Positions 17,264 through 26,275 of a stretch of 64,000 bases of DNA are shown one piece after another (positions within the stretch are counted from its first letter, which is position 1; every line of letters starts with the position of its first letter). The notes under the pieces were generated by a model. The model did not search any database. It was not told the origin of the DNA and worked only from the letters and a program-made list of their open reading frames with translations. Source of the stretch: Rhodopseudomonas palustris (GTDB lineage Bacteria; Pseudomonadota; Alphaproteobacteria; Rhizobiales; Xanthobacteraceae); the NCBI RefSeq assembly GCF_013415845.1, contig NZ_CP058907.1:496001-560000 (forward strand), in the 5' to 3' direction. A program made the translations under genes and the position numbers.

Positions 17264-18214
17264 ATGCAATATGCCGACCGCGTGATCGTCCGGATCGTCA
17301 AAGACTATTGTGACGCGAGCGGCGTCGACGTCACGCTCGGGCTCGACGGCTGGCTGATCGTGCTGAGTAAGGGGGGCGCCCGGCATTTTATCTATGGTTA
17401 CGATTTCGGTCTGAACAGCTCGGTCACGCATCGCCTCGCCAATGACAAAGCGGCGACCGCCGACATCCTCGGTGCGGCCGGCATTGCCTGCGTGCCGCAC
17501 CGGCTGTTCATGAATCACGAACACTTCAAGTACGTGCCAAGCAGCGGCCACTGGTCGGCGATGCTGGAGATGCTGCGCGCGCACCCGGCCGGGCTGGTGC
17601 TCAAGCCGAACGAGGGCACCTGCGGTCATCTGGTGTTCAAGGCGACGACGGAGCTCGAGCTCGAACAGGCCGCCACCGCGATCTTCGCCGCCAATCAGAA
17701 TCTGGCGATCGCGCCGTATTTCGATATCGCCCGCGAGGTTCGCGTCATCCTGCTCGATCGCGAGCCGCTGGTGGTTTACGAAAAGAAGCGGCCGGCGATC
17801 AGCGGCGACGGCGTGCGCAGCGCGTTGCAACTTCTGCTCGATGCGGTCCCGGCGGATCGGCTCGGCGCCGTGCTGGCAAACCTGCCGGCGGATCACGCTG
17901 CGCTCGATGCCGTGGTGCCGGCCGGCGTGCAGTTCCGGCTCGATTGGCGGCACAATCTCGAATTCGGCGCGGAGCCCGAACTGATCGGCGATGGCGAGCT
18001 GCGCGACAGCTGCGTTGCGCTTGCGGCCGAAGCGGCCCGTGCGATCGGGCTCGGCTTCGGCGCCGTCGATGTGGTGTGGACCGCGCAAGGCCCCCGCGTG
18101 CTCGAGATCAATTCGGGCGTGATGATCGAATCGCTCAGCCGCCGGTTTCCGGACATCGCCCGGCAGGTCTACACACGCGCGCTCGATCGCGTGATGCGGG
18201 CGATGGCGGTCTAA
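17264..18214 (+). CDS. Orphan ATP-grasp ligase-type protein (RimK-like)
   Basis: A 316-residue ATP-grasp protein starting at ATG 17264 (a TTG at 17249 is possible). Motifs: RLANDKAATADIL (about 60-72, ATP-grasp lead-in), LVLKPNEGTCGHLV (about 111-124, Gly-rich ATP loop), and VLEINSGVMIESLSRRF near 280 (metal-binding acidic/Asn loop). Such proteins join a carboxylate to an amine via acyl-phosphate. The N-terminus is short (about 60 residues), as in RimK or lysine-biosynthesis LysX. No peptide substrate, biosynthetic cluster or carrier gene is adjacent; neighbours are the GltS-like protein and an oxidoreductase. The function is unknown. It may be under the same control as the CurA-type gene 92 bases downstream. 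Confidence 0.82.
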   Translation: MQYADRVIVRIVKDYCDASGVDVTLGLDGWLIVLSKGGARHFIYGYDFGLNSSVTHRLANDKAATADILGAAGIACVPHRLFMNHEHFKYVPSSGHWSAMLEMLRAHPAGLVLKPNEGTCGHLVFKATTELELEQAATAIFAANQNLAIAPYFDIAREVRVILLDREPLVVYEKKRPAISGDGVRSALQLLLDAVPADRLGAVLANLPADHAALDAVVPAGVQFRLDWRHNLEFGAEPELIGDGELRDSCVALAAEAARAIGLGFGAVDVVWTAQGPRVLEINSGVMIESLSRRFPDIARQVYTRALDRVMRAMAV

Positions 18215-18306
18215 CAGCACGACCTTCGGCGTCGCCGATTTCCTTTCGCCGCGGATCAACTAAGATCGCGTCGCGTCCGCATTCCCATCAAGCAACAAGG
18301 AAGCTC

Positions 18307-19308
18307 ATGACCGCGACCGTCAACCGCCAGATCCTGCTGATCGAGAAGCCGAAGGAGAAACTCGGCCCGGAGCATTTCCGTTTGGCGGAATCGCCGATTC
18401 CCGAGCCGAAAGACGGCGAGGCGCTGGTCAAGGTTCGCTACATCTCGCTTGATGCCGCTAACCGCGCCTGGATGCAGGGCGCGACCTATCGGGCCGCGGT
18501 CGAAACCGACAGCGTGATGCCGGGCGGCAGCGTCGCCGAGGTGGTGAGTTCGAAAGCGCCGGGCCTGGCGCCGGGCGATCTCGTGTTTGCCGATACCGGC
18601 TGGCAGGACTATGCGGCGCTGCCCGCCAAGCATCTCGCCAAGCTGCCCAAGGTCGAGCCGATGACGCATCTGCTCAGCGTCTACGGCATCGCCGGCCTGA
18701 CCGCTTACTTCGGGCTGCTCGACATCGGCAAGCCGCGCGCCGGTGAGACGGTGGTGGTGTCGGCCGCGGCCGGTTCGGTCGGCTCGATCGTCGGCCAAAT
18801 TGCGAAGATCAAAGGCTGCCGCGTCGTCGGTATCGCCGGCGGCAAGCAGAAGTGCGACTGGCTGGTGAGCGAGCTCGGCTTCGATGCCGCGGTCGACTAC
18901 AAGGACGGAGCTTTGTTCAAGGCGCTGCGCGCCGCGGCGCCGAACGGCATCGATGTGTATTTCGACAATGTCGGCGGCGACATTCTCGAAGCCTGCCTGC
19001 CGCAGATGAACCTGAAGGGCCGGATCGCCTGCTGCGGCGCGGTCTCGCAATACGACCGCACCCCCTCGGCCACCGGGCCGCGCGGCATCCCCGGCCTGAT
19101 CGTGGTGAAGCGGCTGATCATGCAGGGCTTCATCGTGATGGACTACATGGATCAGCGCGACGAAGCGGTCGCCAAGCTGCAGGAGTGGGTCTCGAGCGGC
19201 AAGCTCAAGGTGCAGGAGGACGTCATCGACGGCCTGGAGAACACCCCGCAGGCGCTGATCGGCCTGCTGGCCGGCGAAAACCGCGGCAAGCGGATGGTGA
19301 AGGTGTGA
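18307..19308 (+). CDS. NADPH-dependent zinc-free MDR oxidoreductase (CurA/leukotriene B4 dehydrogenase type)
   Basis: A 333-residue medium-chain reductase from ATG 18307 with AAGGA upstream. It lacks the zinc-binding cysteines of alcohol dehydrogenase and shows the enone-reductase pattern: YISLDAANRAWMQ near 41-53 and the Rossmann motif SAAAGSVGSIVGQIAK (about 156-171). The FDNVGGD motif and the IVMDYMDQRDEA C-terminal region are typical of prostaglandin/leukotriene-type 2-alkenal reductases. It would reduce the double bond of alpha,beta-unsaturated carbonyls with NADPH in the cytoplasm, for example in detoxification. It follows the ATP-grasp gene by 92 bases on the same strand; physical linkage in one transcript is possible but not shown. 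Confidence 0.9.
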   Translation: MTATVNRQILLIEKPKEKLGPEHFRLAESPIPEPKDGEALVKVRYISLDAANRAWMQGATYRAAVETDSVMPGGSVAEVVSSKAPGLAPGDLVFADTGWQDYAALPAKHLAKLPKVEPMTHLLSVYGIAGLTAYFGLLDIGKPRAGETVVVSAAAGSVGSIVGQIAKIKGCRVVGIAGGKQKCDWLVSELGFDAAVDYKDGALFKALRAAAPNGIDVYFDNVGGDILEACLPQMNLKGRIACCGAVSQYDRTPSATGPRGIPGLIVVKRLIMQGFIVMDYMDQRDEAVAKLQEWVSSGKLKVQEDVIDGLENTPQALIGLLAGENRGKRMVKV

Positions 19309-19661
<353 letters not shown>

Positions 19662-20993
19662 ATGACGTTTTCGAGGTCGATAGCTCGCTTTTCTCGTGAC
19701 CGGCGCGGCAATATCGCGGTGATTTTTGCGCTGGTGTTGATTCCGCTGATCTCCGCAATCGGCTGCGCGGTCGATTACAGCCGCGCCAATGCGCTGCGAA
19801 GCAAGCTGCAGGCCGCGGCGGATGCGGCCTCGGTCGGTGCGGTGTCGCGGACCTCGCCGGCCTATGTGGCCGCCGGAGCGATGTCGGGCGACGGTGTGAT
19901 CTCGTCCGGTGCGGATGACGCACTGCGGATCTTCAACGGCAATCTGAACGGTCTGACCGGCTACACCCTCGCCAGCTCATCGGCGACGGTGACCAAGGTG
20001 TCGGACGTCGTCACCTCGCAGGTGACGTTCTCGGCCCAGATCTCGACGATGTTCATGAAGGTGGTCGGGATGTCGGCCATGACGGTGGGCGGCACCTCCA
20101 CCGCCACCGCCAGCATGCCGAAATACATCGATTTCTATCTGCTGCTCGACAACTCGCCGTCGATGGGCGTGGGCGCCACCCCCAATGACGTGTCGGCGAT
20201 GATCGCGGCCACCGCCAACAAGTCGTCCGACGACCACTGCGCGTTCGCCTGTCACGACGTCAACAACAAGAATAACTACTACAATCTGGCCAAGTCGCTC
20301 GGTATCACCACCCGGATCGACGTGCTGCGCAGCGCCACGCAGCAACTGATGGACACCGCGAACGCGACCGCGACCTACTCCAATCAGTTCCGCATGGCGA
20401 TCTACGATTTCGGCGCGTCGGCCCAGTCTGCCGGACTGCGCAACCTGTTCTCGCTATCGGCGAGCCTGTCGAGCGCCAAGACTGCGGCGAGCGCGATCGA
20501 CCTGATGACCGTGAAGGGTCAGAACGACAACAACGATCAGGACACCAGCTACACGACGATCTTTCCCGCCATCAACAAAGAGATCAGCGCGCCCGGCTCG
20601 GGTGTGTCCGGCTCGCCGCAGAAATATCTGTTCTTTGTCTCGGACGGCGTCGCCGACGAATACAATCCAAGCTGCCTGAAGCCGAAGACCGGCAACCGCT
20701 GCCAGTCGCCGATCAATCCGGCGCTGTGCAAGACCTTGAAGGATCGCGGCGTCAAGATCGCGGTGCTGTACACCACCTATCTCAACCTGCCGAGCAACGA
20801 CTGGTACAAGCAGTGGATCGCGCCGTTCAACGCCGGCCCCTACGGCCCGTCGCCGAACAGCGAGATCGCCCAGAACATGGAAGCCTGCGCGTCGCCGGGC
20901 TTCTACTTCGAGGTCAGTCCGACCCAGGGTATCGCCGAAGCGATGAACGCGTTGTTCAAGAAGGCAGTCGCCGACGCGCGCATCACCAGCTGA
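19662..20993 (+). CDS. TadG-like pilus/adhesion protein with VWA domain
   Basis: A 443-residue protein. The N-terminal part (RRGNIAVIFALVLIPLISAIG, residues about 14-34) is the hydrophobic TadE/G signature of Flp pilus assembly proteins. The segment that follows (YSRANALRSKLQAAADAAS) matches TadG from memory. Residues about 155-440 form a von Willebrand A domain with a MIDAS motif DNSPSMG near 162-168. The protein is expected in the inner membrane or periplasm. No tad/cpa genes are nearby, so if it helps Flp pili or adhesion it does so away from its partners. The two downstream small stress-type genes are separate, 138 bases away. Confidence 0.87.
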   Translation: MTFSRSIARFSRDRRGNIAVIFALVLIPLISAIGCAVDYSRANALRSKLQAAADAASVGAVSRTSPAYVAAGAMSGDGVISSGADDALRIFNGNLNGLTGYTLASSSATVTKVSDVVTSQVTFSAQISTMFMKVVGMSAMTVGGTSTATASMPKYIDFYLLLDNSPSMGVGATPNDVSAMIAATANKSSDDHCAFACHDVNNKNNYYNLAKSLGITTRIDVLRSATQQLMDTANATATYSNQFRMAIYDFGASAQSAGLRNLFSLSASLSSAKTAASAIDLMTVKGQNDNNDQDTSYTTIFPAINKEISAPGSGVSGSPQKYLFFVSDGVADEYNPSCLKPKTGNRCQSPINPALCKTLKDRGVKIAVLYTTYLNLPSNDWYKQWIAPFNAGPYGPSPNSEIAQNMEACASPGFYFEVSPTQGIAEAMNALFKKAVADARITS

Positions 20994-21130
20994 GCGACAG
21001 GTACGGTTTTCGGATTCGGCGCGACCGCCGGGTCCGCCTTGGAAACTCCATCACCCCTTCCTACGTTGTGATGCCGGCCGGGAGCGCTGCGCCGGAGCGG
21101 CGCCGTGCCGGCACCACATAGGAGGTCTCG

Positions 21131-21691
21131 ATGGGCTTGCTCGATATCCTCAACGGCATGCAGAACGGCCCGCGCGGCCCGGCCGACCCGCAGGACAAAA
21201 GCGGCGGCATGTCCAAGTTCACCATGGCGATTCTCGCGCTGCTGGCGTGGAAGGCCTACAAACATATGACCAGCGGCCAGCCGCAGGCTGCGCCGGCCAA
21301 TCAGCCGCGCCCGGTGCCGGCGCCTCAGCCCGCGAATACCGGCGGTGGTTGGGGTGACTTCCTGAAGGGCGGTCTTGGAGGCCTGGTACTCGGCGGTGCG
21401 GCCGGCAGCGTGCTGTCGGGCGGGCTCGGCGATCTGCTGCGGCAGCTTCAGCACAATGGCCTCGGCGACGCCGCCAACTCCTGGGTCGGTCACGGCCCCA
21501 ACCAGCAGATCGGCCCGAGCGATCTCGCCAACGCGCTCGGCTCTGAACAGATCGACGCGATGACCCGGCAGACCGGGATGTCGCGCGACGAATTGCTCGA
21601 CGGCCTTAGTCGCTATCTGCCCGACGTGGTCGACCAGCTCACCCCGGACGGGCGACTGCCGACCGACGACGAAGCGTCGCGCTGGATCTGA
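21131..21691 (+). CDS. YidB/DUF937-family protein
   Basis: A 186-residue protein from ATG 21131 with a strong AGGAGGT site. The first 20 residues are Gly/Asn-rich, then a hydrophobic segment at 30-45. A Pro/Gly-rich linker follows (about 55-110), then the C-terminal YidB-type helix bundle (IGPSDLANALG…, SRDELLDGLSRYLPDVVDQLTPDGRLP). YidB homologues are small proteins of unknown function found in many Proteobacteria. It sits between the TadG-like gene and a GlsB-type gene, all on the plus strand; the 72-base spacing to GlsB suggests co-transcription. The function is not established. Confidence 0.82.
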   Translation: MGLLDILNGMQNGPRGPADPQDKSGGMSKFTMAILALLAWKAYKHMTSGQPQAAPANQPRPVPAPQPANTGGGWGDFLKGGLGGLVLGGAAGSVLSGGLGDLLRQLQHNGLGDAANSWVGHGPNQQIGPSDLANALGSEQIDAMTRQTGMSRDELLDGLSRYLPDVVDQLTPDGRLPTDDEASRWI

Positions 21692-21763
21692 TCGGCAGCG
21701 ACCGGGTTGTTGTTGCTTGGGTTGCGGGCGGTCCGGAGCGGACCGTGAGAAAGGATACGGAAG

Positions 21764-22060
21764 ATGGGCGGGTTACTCTGGATTCTGCTGGTCGGCTTTG
21801 TTGCCGGCATCATCGCGCGGGTGCTGTCGCCGGGGCCGAACAATCCGCAAGGATTCGTGCTCACCACGGTGCTCGGCATCGCGGGCGCATTCCTCGCCAC
21901 CGCGGTCGGGCAGATGATCGGGCACTACGGCCCTAATCAGGGCGCCGGCTTCATCACCGCGACGATCGGCGCGGTGGCGGTGCTGTTCATCTGGAACAGG
22001 CTGGTGGCGCGGCGGGTGATCTCCGATCCCGGCAATCGCTATCCCTACGATCCGCGCTGA
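21764..22060 (+). CDS. GlsB/YeaQ/YmgE-family stress-response membrane protein
   Basis: A 98-residue hydrophobic protein with three predicted helices (about 4-22, 30-52, 63-82) and Gly-rich motifs typical of the Transgly/YeaQ group: GFVAGIIARVLSPGPNNPQG near 11-30, then GFITATIGAVAVLF. The family is induced in stress in enterobacteria and firmicutes, but its biochemical role is unknown. It follows the YidB gene at 72 bases. A hairpin with an 8-bp stem lies immediately after the stop, against a converging SDR gene. The short C-terminal polar tail (SDPGNRYPYDPR) is ordinary for the family. Confidence 0.9.
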   Translation: MGGLLWILLVGFVAGIIARVLSPGPNNPQGFVLTTVLGIAGAFLATAVGQMIGHYGPNQGAGFITATIGAVAVLFIWNRLVARRVISDPGNRYPYDPR

Positions 22061-22066
22061 GCTGCC

Positions 22067-22088
22067 GCGGCCCGGTTTGCCGGGCCGC
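22067..22088. terminator. Hairpin between converging GlsB and SDR genes
   Basis: Stem cggcccgg/ccgggccg with a tttg loop, extended by a G-C pair. No T-run is seen on either side, so termination is inferred only from position. Confidence 0.45.
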
Positions 22089-22112
22089 TCACTGCTGCCT
22101 ACGGATGTGACG

Positions 22113-22895
22113 TCAGCCGGCCAGGTGCATGCCGGCGTCCATCCGCACCAGTTCGCCGGTCATGCTGCTCGATTTCGGCGTTGCCAGGAAGCATACCAGT
22201 TCGGCGATGTCTTCGGCGGTCGAGGCGATTTTCAGCGGCACGCGCGACACCACCATGTCGCGCACCTGCTTGGCCTCCTCGGCGCCGCGGCCCTTGGTGA
22301 ACCACGGCGTGTCGATGTAGCCGGGGCAGATCGCGTTGACGCGGATGTTCGGCGCCAGCGCGCGCGACAGCGACAACGTCATGGTGTTGAGCGCGCCCTT
22401 GCTGGCCGCATAGGCGATCGACGAGCCGATGCCGCTGATGCCCGCGACCGACGAGACATTGACCACCGCCGATGCACGGCCGGCCGCCTTGGCGCCGGCG
22501 ACGAGCAGCTCGCGCGCCGCGCGGACCATCTGGTACGGGCCGATGGTGTTGATCGCGTAGATCCGCTGGAAGTCGTCAGCCGACAATTGATCGAGCAGAT
22601 GATGCGCCACGTGCTTTGTGGTGCCGGCGTTGTTCACCAGCGCGTCGAGCTTGCCCCAGGGGGCCGCGGCTTCGACGATGCGTTTGCAATCCTCGTCCTT
22701 GGCGACGTCGCCCTGTACCACGATGACTTCGGCGGCGCCGAGCTCGCGGCACTCTTCGGCGGTCTTTTCGGCGTCGTCCTTGCTCGATGCGTAGTTGATC
22801 ACCAGCCGCGCGCCGTCCTTGGCGAGGATCTTGGCGGTCGCGGCGCCGAGGCCCGAGGCCGACCCGGTGACGATTACGTTCAGTCCGTCTGACAT
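22113..22895 (-). CDS. Short-chain dehydrogenase/reductase
   Basis: A 260-residue classical SDR from ATG 22895, chosen for AAAGGGAG just upstream; earlier in-frame codons do not resemble SDRs. The cofactor motif TGSASGLG is at 10-17, NNAG at 88-91, the catalytic Ser near 149, and Y162/K166 of YAASK. The Asn at the end of beta4 is present in the NNAG region. It would oxidise a hydroxyl or reduce a ketone with NAD(P)H in the cytoplasm. Its substrate is not readable, but its divergent position to two acyl-CoA dehydrogenase genes suggests a 3-hydroxyacyl-type or alicyclic step of the same pathway. Confidence 0.92.
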   Translation of the reverse strand: MSDGLNVIVTGSASGLGAATAKILAKDGARLVINYASSKDDAEKTAEECRELGAAEVIVVQGDVAKDEDCKRIVEAAAPWGKLDALVNNAGTTKHVAHHLLDQLSADDFQRIYAINTIGPYQMVRAARELLVAGAKAAGRASAVVNVSSVAGISGIGSSIAYAASKGALNTMTLSLSRALAPNIRVNAICPGYIDTPWFTKGRGAEEAKQVRDMVVSRVPLKIASTAEDIAELVCFLATPKSSSMTGELVRMDAGMHLAG

Positions 22896-23155
22896 CTTCA
22901 CTCCCTTTGCATCGAACCGGCTTCGCCGCGTCGCCGCAACCATATCGGTTGCGATATCGAGAGCAAGCCGGCAAAGCCCATGATGCGGAATAAGCCTGCG
23001 GCGTGAAGCGTTTGGACCATGTCCGGCGCGCAATCCGCCCCGTGCCGGCTGCGCTTGTGTTCGTTTCAGCTTTTCCGCATCATGCCGCGCAACAACAAGA
23101 CCAGCACACATGCTTGGCGATCCGCCGGGAGCTGAGTGCGCAACCGGGAAACGCC

Positions 23156-24220
23156 GTGACGGAGACCGACAATATCGTCGTCGAGACCGCGGAGAAGATC
23201 TTCGCCGACCTCGCCGATCCGCAAACCATCAACGCCGACAAAGCCGAGACCTGGAAGGCGCCGCTGTGGCAGGCGCTGAGTGAATCCGGGTTGCCGCTGT
23301 CATGGGTGCCGGAGGAATTCGGTGGCTCGGGCGCGAGCCTTGCCGAGGGCTTCGGCGTCCTCAACGCAGCAGGCCGCGCCGGCCTCGCCGTGCCGCTCGC
23401 CGAGACCATGCTGGCCGGCTGGCTGCTGGCGCAGGGCAAGATCGCCGCGCCGGAAGGCGCCATGACGATCGCGCCGGCCCACCCGAAAGATCGCCTCACG
23501 CTCGATGCCGACGGCAAGCTGTCGGGTCGCGCGCGCAGCGTGCCGTTCGCGCAAGACGCACAGCATGTCGCTGTGCTGGCGCAGAGCGCCGCCGGCGCGA
23601 AGATCGCGCTGGTCCCGGCGTCCGCGTGCCGAATTGATAGAGGCCTCGGCCTTGGGGGCGATGCGTCGGATGTCGTCACCTTCGACAAGGTCGCGCCGAT
23701 TACCACGGCGCCCGCCCCCCAAGGGCTCGATCAGACTTCGCTGATGCTGATGGGCGCCGTCGCGCGCAGCCTGCAGATCGCCGGCGCGCTGGAAACGCTG
23801 CTCGACCGCAGCGTGACTTACGCCAATGAGCGCGTCGCGTTCGAAAAGAAGATCGGCAAATTCCAGGCGGTGCAGCACAATCTGGCGAAGCTCGCCGGCG
23901 AGACGTCTGCTGCCTTGGCCGCCGCAACTTCCGCGGCCGATGCGATCAGCAGCGCCGAAGGCTTCGACGACGCCGTGTTCCTCGAAGCCAGTGCGGCCAA
24001 GATCCGCTGCGCCGAAGCGGCTGAGAAAGGCGCGGCGATCGCCCATCAGGTGCACGGCGCGATCGGCTTCACCCGCGAGCACATCCTGCATCGCTTCAGC
24101 CTGCGCGCGCTCGCCTGGCGCGACGATTTTGGCAACGAGAGCCATTGGGCGGTCGAGCTCGGCCGCAAGGTCGCGGCGCGCGGCGCCGATGATTTGTGGC
24201 CGCTGGTCGCTTCGCGCTGA
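23156..24220 (+). CDS. Acyl-CoA dehydrogenase, small-type subunit of a pair
   Basis: A 354-residue acyl-CoA dehydrogenase-like protein. GTG 23156 with CGGGAAA upstream is chosen, because the preceding residues are not family-like. Family regions include the N-terminal helical block with PEEFGGSGASL near 49-59 and the flavin/CoA-facing C-terminal region KIGKFQAVQHNLAKL near 233-247. It has low sequence identity to standard acyl-CoA dehydrogenases in the middle part, as in the smaller partner of two-subunit enzymes such as PimD. The second dehydrogenase gene follows 26 bases later, suggesting an alpha2beta2 complex that forms an alpha,beta double bond on a CoA thioester. Confidence 0.85.
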   Translation: MTETDNIVVETAEKIFADLADPQTINADKAETWKAPLWQALSESGLPLSWVPEEFGGSGASLAEGFGVLNAAGRAGLAVPLAETMLAGWLLAQGKIAAPEGAMTIAPAHPKDRLTLDADGKLSGRARSVPFAQDAQHVAVLAQSAAGAKIALVPASACRIDRGLGLGGDASDVVTFDKVAPITTAPAPQGLDQTSLMLMGAVARSLQIAGALETLLDRSVTYANERVAFEKKIGKFQAVQHNLAKLAGETSAALAAATSAADAISSAEGFDDAVFLEASAAKIRCAEAAEKGAAIAHQVHGAIGFTREHILHRFSLRALAWRDDFGNESHWAVELGRKVAARGADDLWPLVASR

Positions 24221-24246
24221 CCGCATCAACGTAGCGAGATAATGCG

Positions 24247-25407
24247 ATGACCGCCGCCCTCCGTTTCGATCCGATCCGCCTGCCGCCCGTCTGCGAAGAA
24301 CTGCGCAAGGAAGTCCGCGCTTTCCTCGCCGAAGAGATCGCCGCCGGCACCTTCGATCCGAATAAGCCGCAGCGCGAAGATTCCGACGCGCCTGAATTCT
24401 CCCGCCGTGTCGGCGAGCGTGGCTGGCTCGGCATGACCTGGCCGAAGAAATACGGCGGCCACGAGCGCACCTTCCTGGAGCGCTACGTCGTCACCGAAGA
24501 GATGCGCATCGCCAATGCGCCGACACGCCGGTTCTTCGTCGCCGATCGCCAGAGCGGCCCGGTGCTGCTGAAATACGCGCCCGAGCACATCAAGATGGAC
24601 ATTCTACCGCGGATCTGCCGTGGCGAATTGTGCTTCGCCATCGGCATGAGTGAGCCGAATTCCGGCTCCGATCTGTTCGCAGCAAAGACCAAAGCGACCA
24701 AGACCGATGGCGGCTATCTGATCAACGGCTCGAAGATCTGGACCACCTCGGCGCACATCGCCGACTACATGATCGCGATATTCCGCACCTCGCCGCCGAC
24801 CAAGGAAAACCGCCGCCACGGCCTCACCCAGTTCCTGGTCAACATGAAGTCGCCGGGCATCAAGGTGAACCCGATCGCGCAGATCACCGGGCAGTACGAA
24901 TTCAACGAGGTGGTGTTCACCGACGTGTTCGTGCCGGACGACCATCTGCTCGGCGAGGTCGACGGCGCCTGGAAGCAGGCGACTTCCGAACTCGCTTACG
25001 AGCGTTCGGGGCCGGAACGCTTCCTCGAGACCTACTACGTGCTCACCGAACTGGTGCGCGCACTCGGTTCCGATCCTGACACTCGCGGGGCCGAGGGCAT
25101 CGGCCGTCTGGTGGCGCAGCTCCACACCATGCGGCGGATGTCGGTGTCGGTGGCCGGCATGCTGCAGGCCGGCAAGGAGCCGGTGGTCGAGGCCTCGATC
25201 GTCAAGGACATCGGCACGATCTGGGAGCAGCAGTTGCCGCACCGGGTGCGTGAGCTTGCCGCCTTCGTCGACGGTGAGGCGTCGAATCATGCAACGCTCG
25301 ACGAGCTGACGGCGTTCGCCACCAAGCTGGCGCCGAAGCTCACCATCCAGGGTGGCACCACCGAGGTGCTGCGCGGCATCATCGCCCGCGGGCTCGGCCT
25401 GCGCTGA
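24247..25407 (+). CDS. Acyl-CoA dehydrogenase, large-type subunit of a pair
   Basis: A 386-residue acyl-CoA dehydrogenase. The N-terminal region reads GWLGMTWPKKYGG (about 59-71), the flavin-facing strand CFAIGMSEPNSGSDL (about 129-143), then KIWTTSAH and the C-terminal QGGTTEVLRGIIARGLGL (369-386). These match the family in full. It lies 26 bases after the first dehydrogenase and before a crotonase gene by 33 bases, so three plus-strand genes form an operon. By analogy with PimCD and steroid-ring dehydrogenases this pair may act on dicarboxylyl- or ring-containing CoA esters; the substrate is inferred only. Confidence 0.92.
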   Translation: MTAALRFDPIRLPPVCEELRKEVRAFLAEEIAAGTFDPNKPQREDSDAPEFSRRVGERGWLGMTWPKKYGGHERTFLERYVVTEEMRIANAPTRRFFVADRQSGPVLLKYAPEHIKMDILPRICRGELCFAIGMSEPNSGSDLFAAKTKATKTDGGYLINGSKIWTTSAHIADYMIAIFRTSPPTKENRRHGLTQFLVNMKSPGIKVNPIAQITGQYEFNEVVFTDVFVPDDHLLGEVDGAWKQATSELAYERSGPERFLETYYVLTELVRALGSDPDTRGAEGIGRLVAQLHTMRRMSVSVAGMLQAGKEPVVEASIVKDIGTIWEQQLPHRVRELAAFVDGEASNHATLDELTAFATKLAPKLTIQGGTTEVLRGIIARGLGLR

Positions 25408-25440
25408 CGCCGGCGCGCATCGAACGATCGAGGATCAATC

Positions 25441-26247
25441 ATGAGCAGCTACACCGATATCGCGGTCGACAAGAACGGCCACGTCGCCACCATCGAAATC
25501 CAGCGGCCGCCGCTGAACTTCTTCGACATTTCGCTGATCCGGCAGATCGCCAACGCGCTGGATGAGATCGACGCCGATCCGCAGATCCGCGCCACCGTGC
25601 TGGCGGCACAGGGCAAGGCGTTCTGCGCCGGCGCTAACTTCGGCGATCCGGCCCGGCAGGAAGCGGACCCGGCGGCTGCGAAGGGCGATCCGGCCGACAG
25701 CCTCGGCGAGATCGGTCATCTGTACTACGAGGCGGTACGGATCTTCCGCGCCAAGAAGCCGATCATCGCGGCGGTGCACGGCGCGGCGATCGGCGGCGGG
25801 CTTGGTCTCGCCGTGTCGGCAGACTTCCGCGTCACCTGCGCCGAAGCACGATTCTCCGCCAATTTCACCAAGCTCGGCTTCCATCCCGGCTTCGGCCTCA
25901 CCGTGACGCTGCCGGAGCTGATCGGCAAGAACAACGCCGAGCTGATGTTCTACACCTCGCGCCGCGTCACCGGCGAAGAGGCGGTGCAGATGGGCCTCGC
26001 CAACGTGCTGGTGCCGATCAACGAGGTGCGCAGCGGCGCTCTGAAGCTGGCACGCGAGATCGCCGAATGCTCGCCGCTCGGTCTTCTGTCGACCCGCGCC
26101 ACCATGCGCGCGAACCTGGCCGACCGGGTGATGGAAGCCACCAAGCACGAACTCGCCGAACAAACCCGCCTGCGCGCCACCGAAGACTTCAAGGAAGGCG
26201 TCAAAGCCACCGAAGAACGCCGCGTCGCGCATTTCAAGGGGCGGTAG
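25441..26247 (+). CDS. Crotonase-fold enoyl-CoA hydratase/isomerase, probably non-canonical
   Basis: A 268-residue crotonase-superfamily protein. The oxyanion-hole regions are visible: FCAGANFG near 61-68 and HGAAIGGGLGLAVSADF near 113-129. In a hand alignment with rat enoyl-CoA hydratase, the positions of the two catalytic glutamates (E144 and E164) are Phe and Leu here (FTKLGFHPGFG and AELMFYT). It may therefore do isomerase, hydrolase or retro-type chemistry instead of hydration, or use other acids. It is the third gene of the acyl-CoA dehydrogenase operon and would act on its products. Annotation software would likely call it simply enoyl-CoA hydratase. Confidence 0.85.
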   Translation: MSSYTDIAVDKNGHVATIEIQRPPLNFFDISLIRQIANALDEIDADPQIRATVLAAQGKAFCAGANFGDPARQEADPAAAKGDPADSLGEIGHLYYEAVRIFRAKKPIIAAVHGAAIGGGLGLAVSADFRVTCAEARFSANFTKLGFHPGFGLTVTLPELIGKNNAELMFYTSRRVTGEEAVQMGLANVLVPINEVRSGALKLAREIAECSPLGLLSTRATMRANLADRVMEATKHELAEQTRLRATEDFKEGVKATEERRVAHFKGR

Positions 26248-26275
26248 GACCAAAACTACTCGTCAGCCCCACGTT

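Noticed and set aside
17944..18306. Upstream extension of the MDR oxidoreductase frame into the ATP-grasp gene
   Set aside because: The residues are a frame-shifted shadow of the ATP-grasp gene; ATG 18307 has AAGGA.
22896..23111. N-terminal extension of the SDR
   Set aside because: Not SDR-like and no ribosome site; ATG 22895 is normal for the family.
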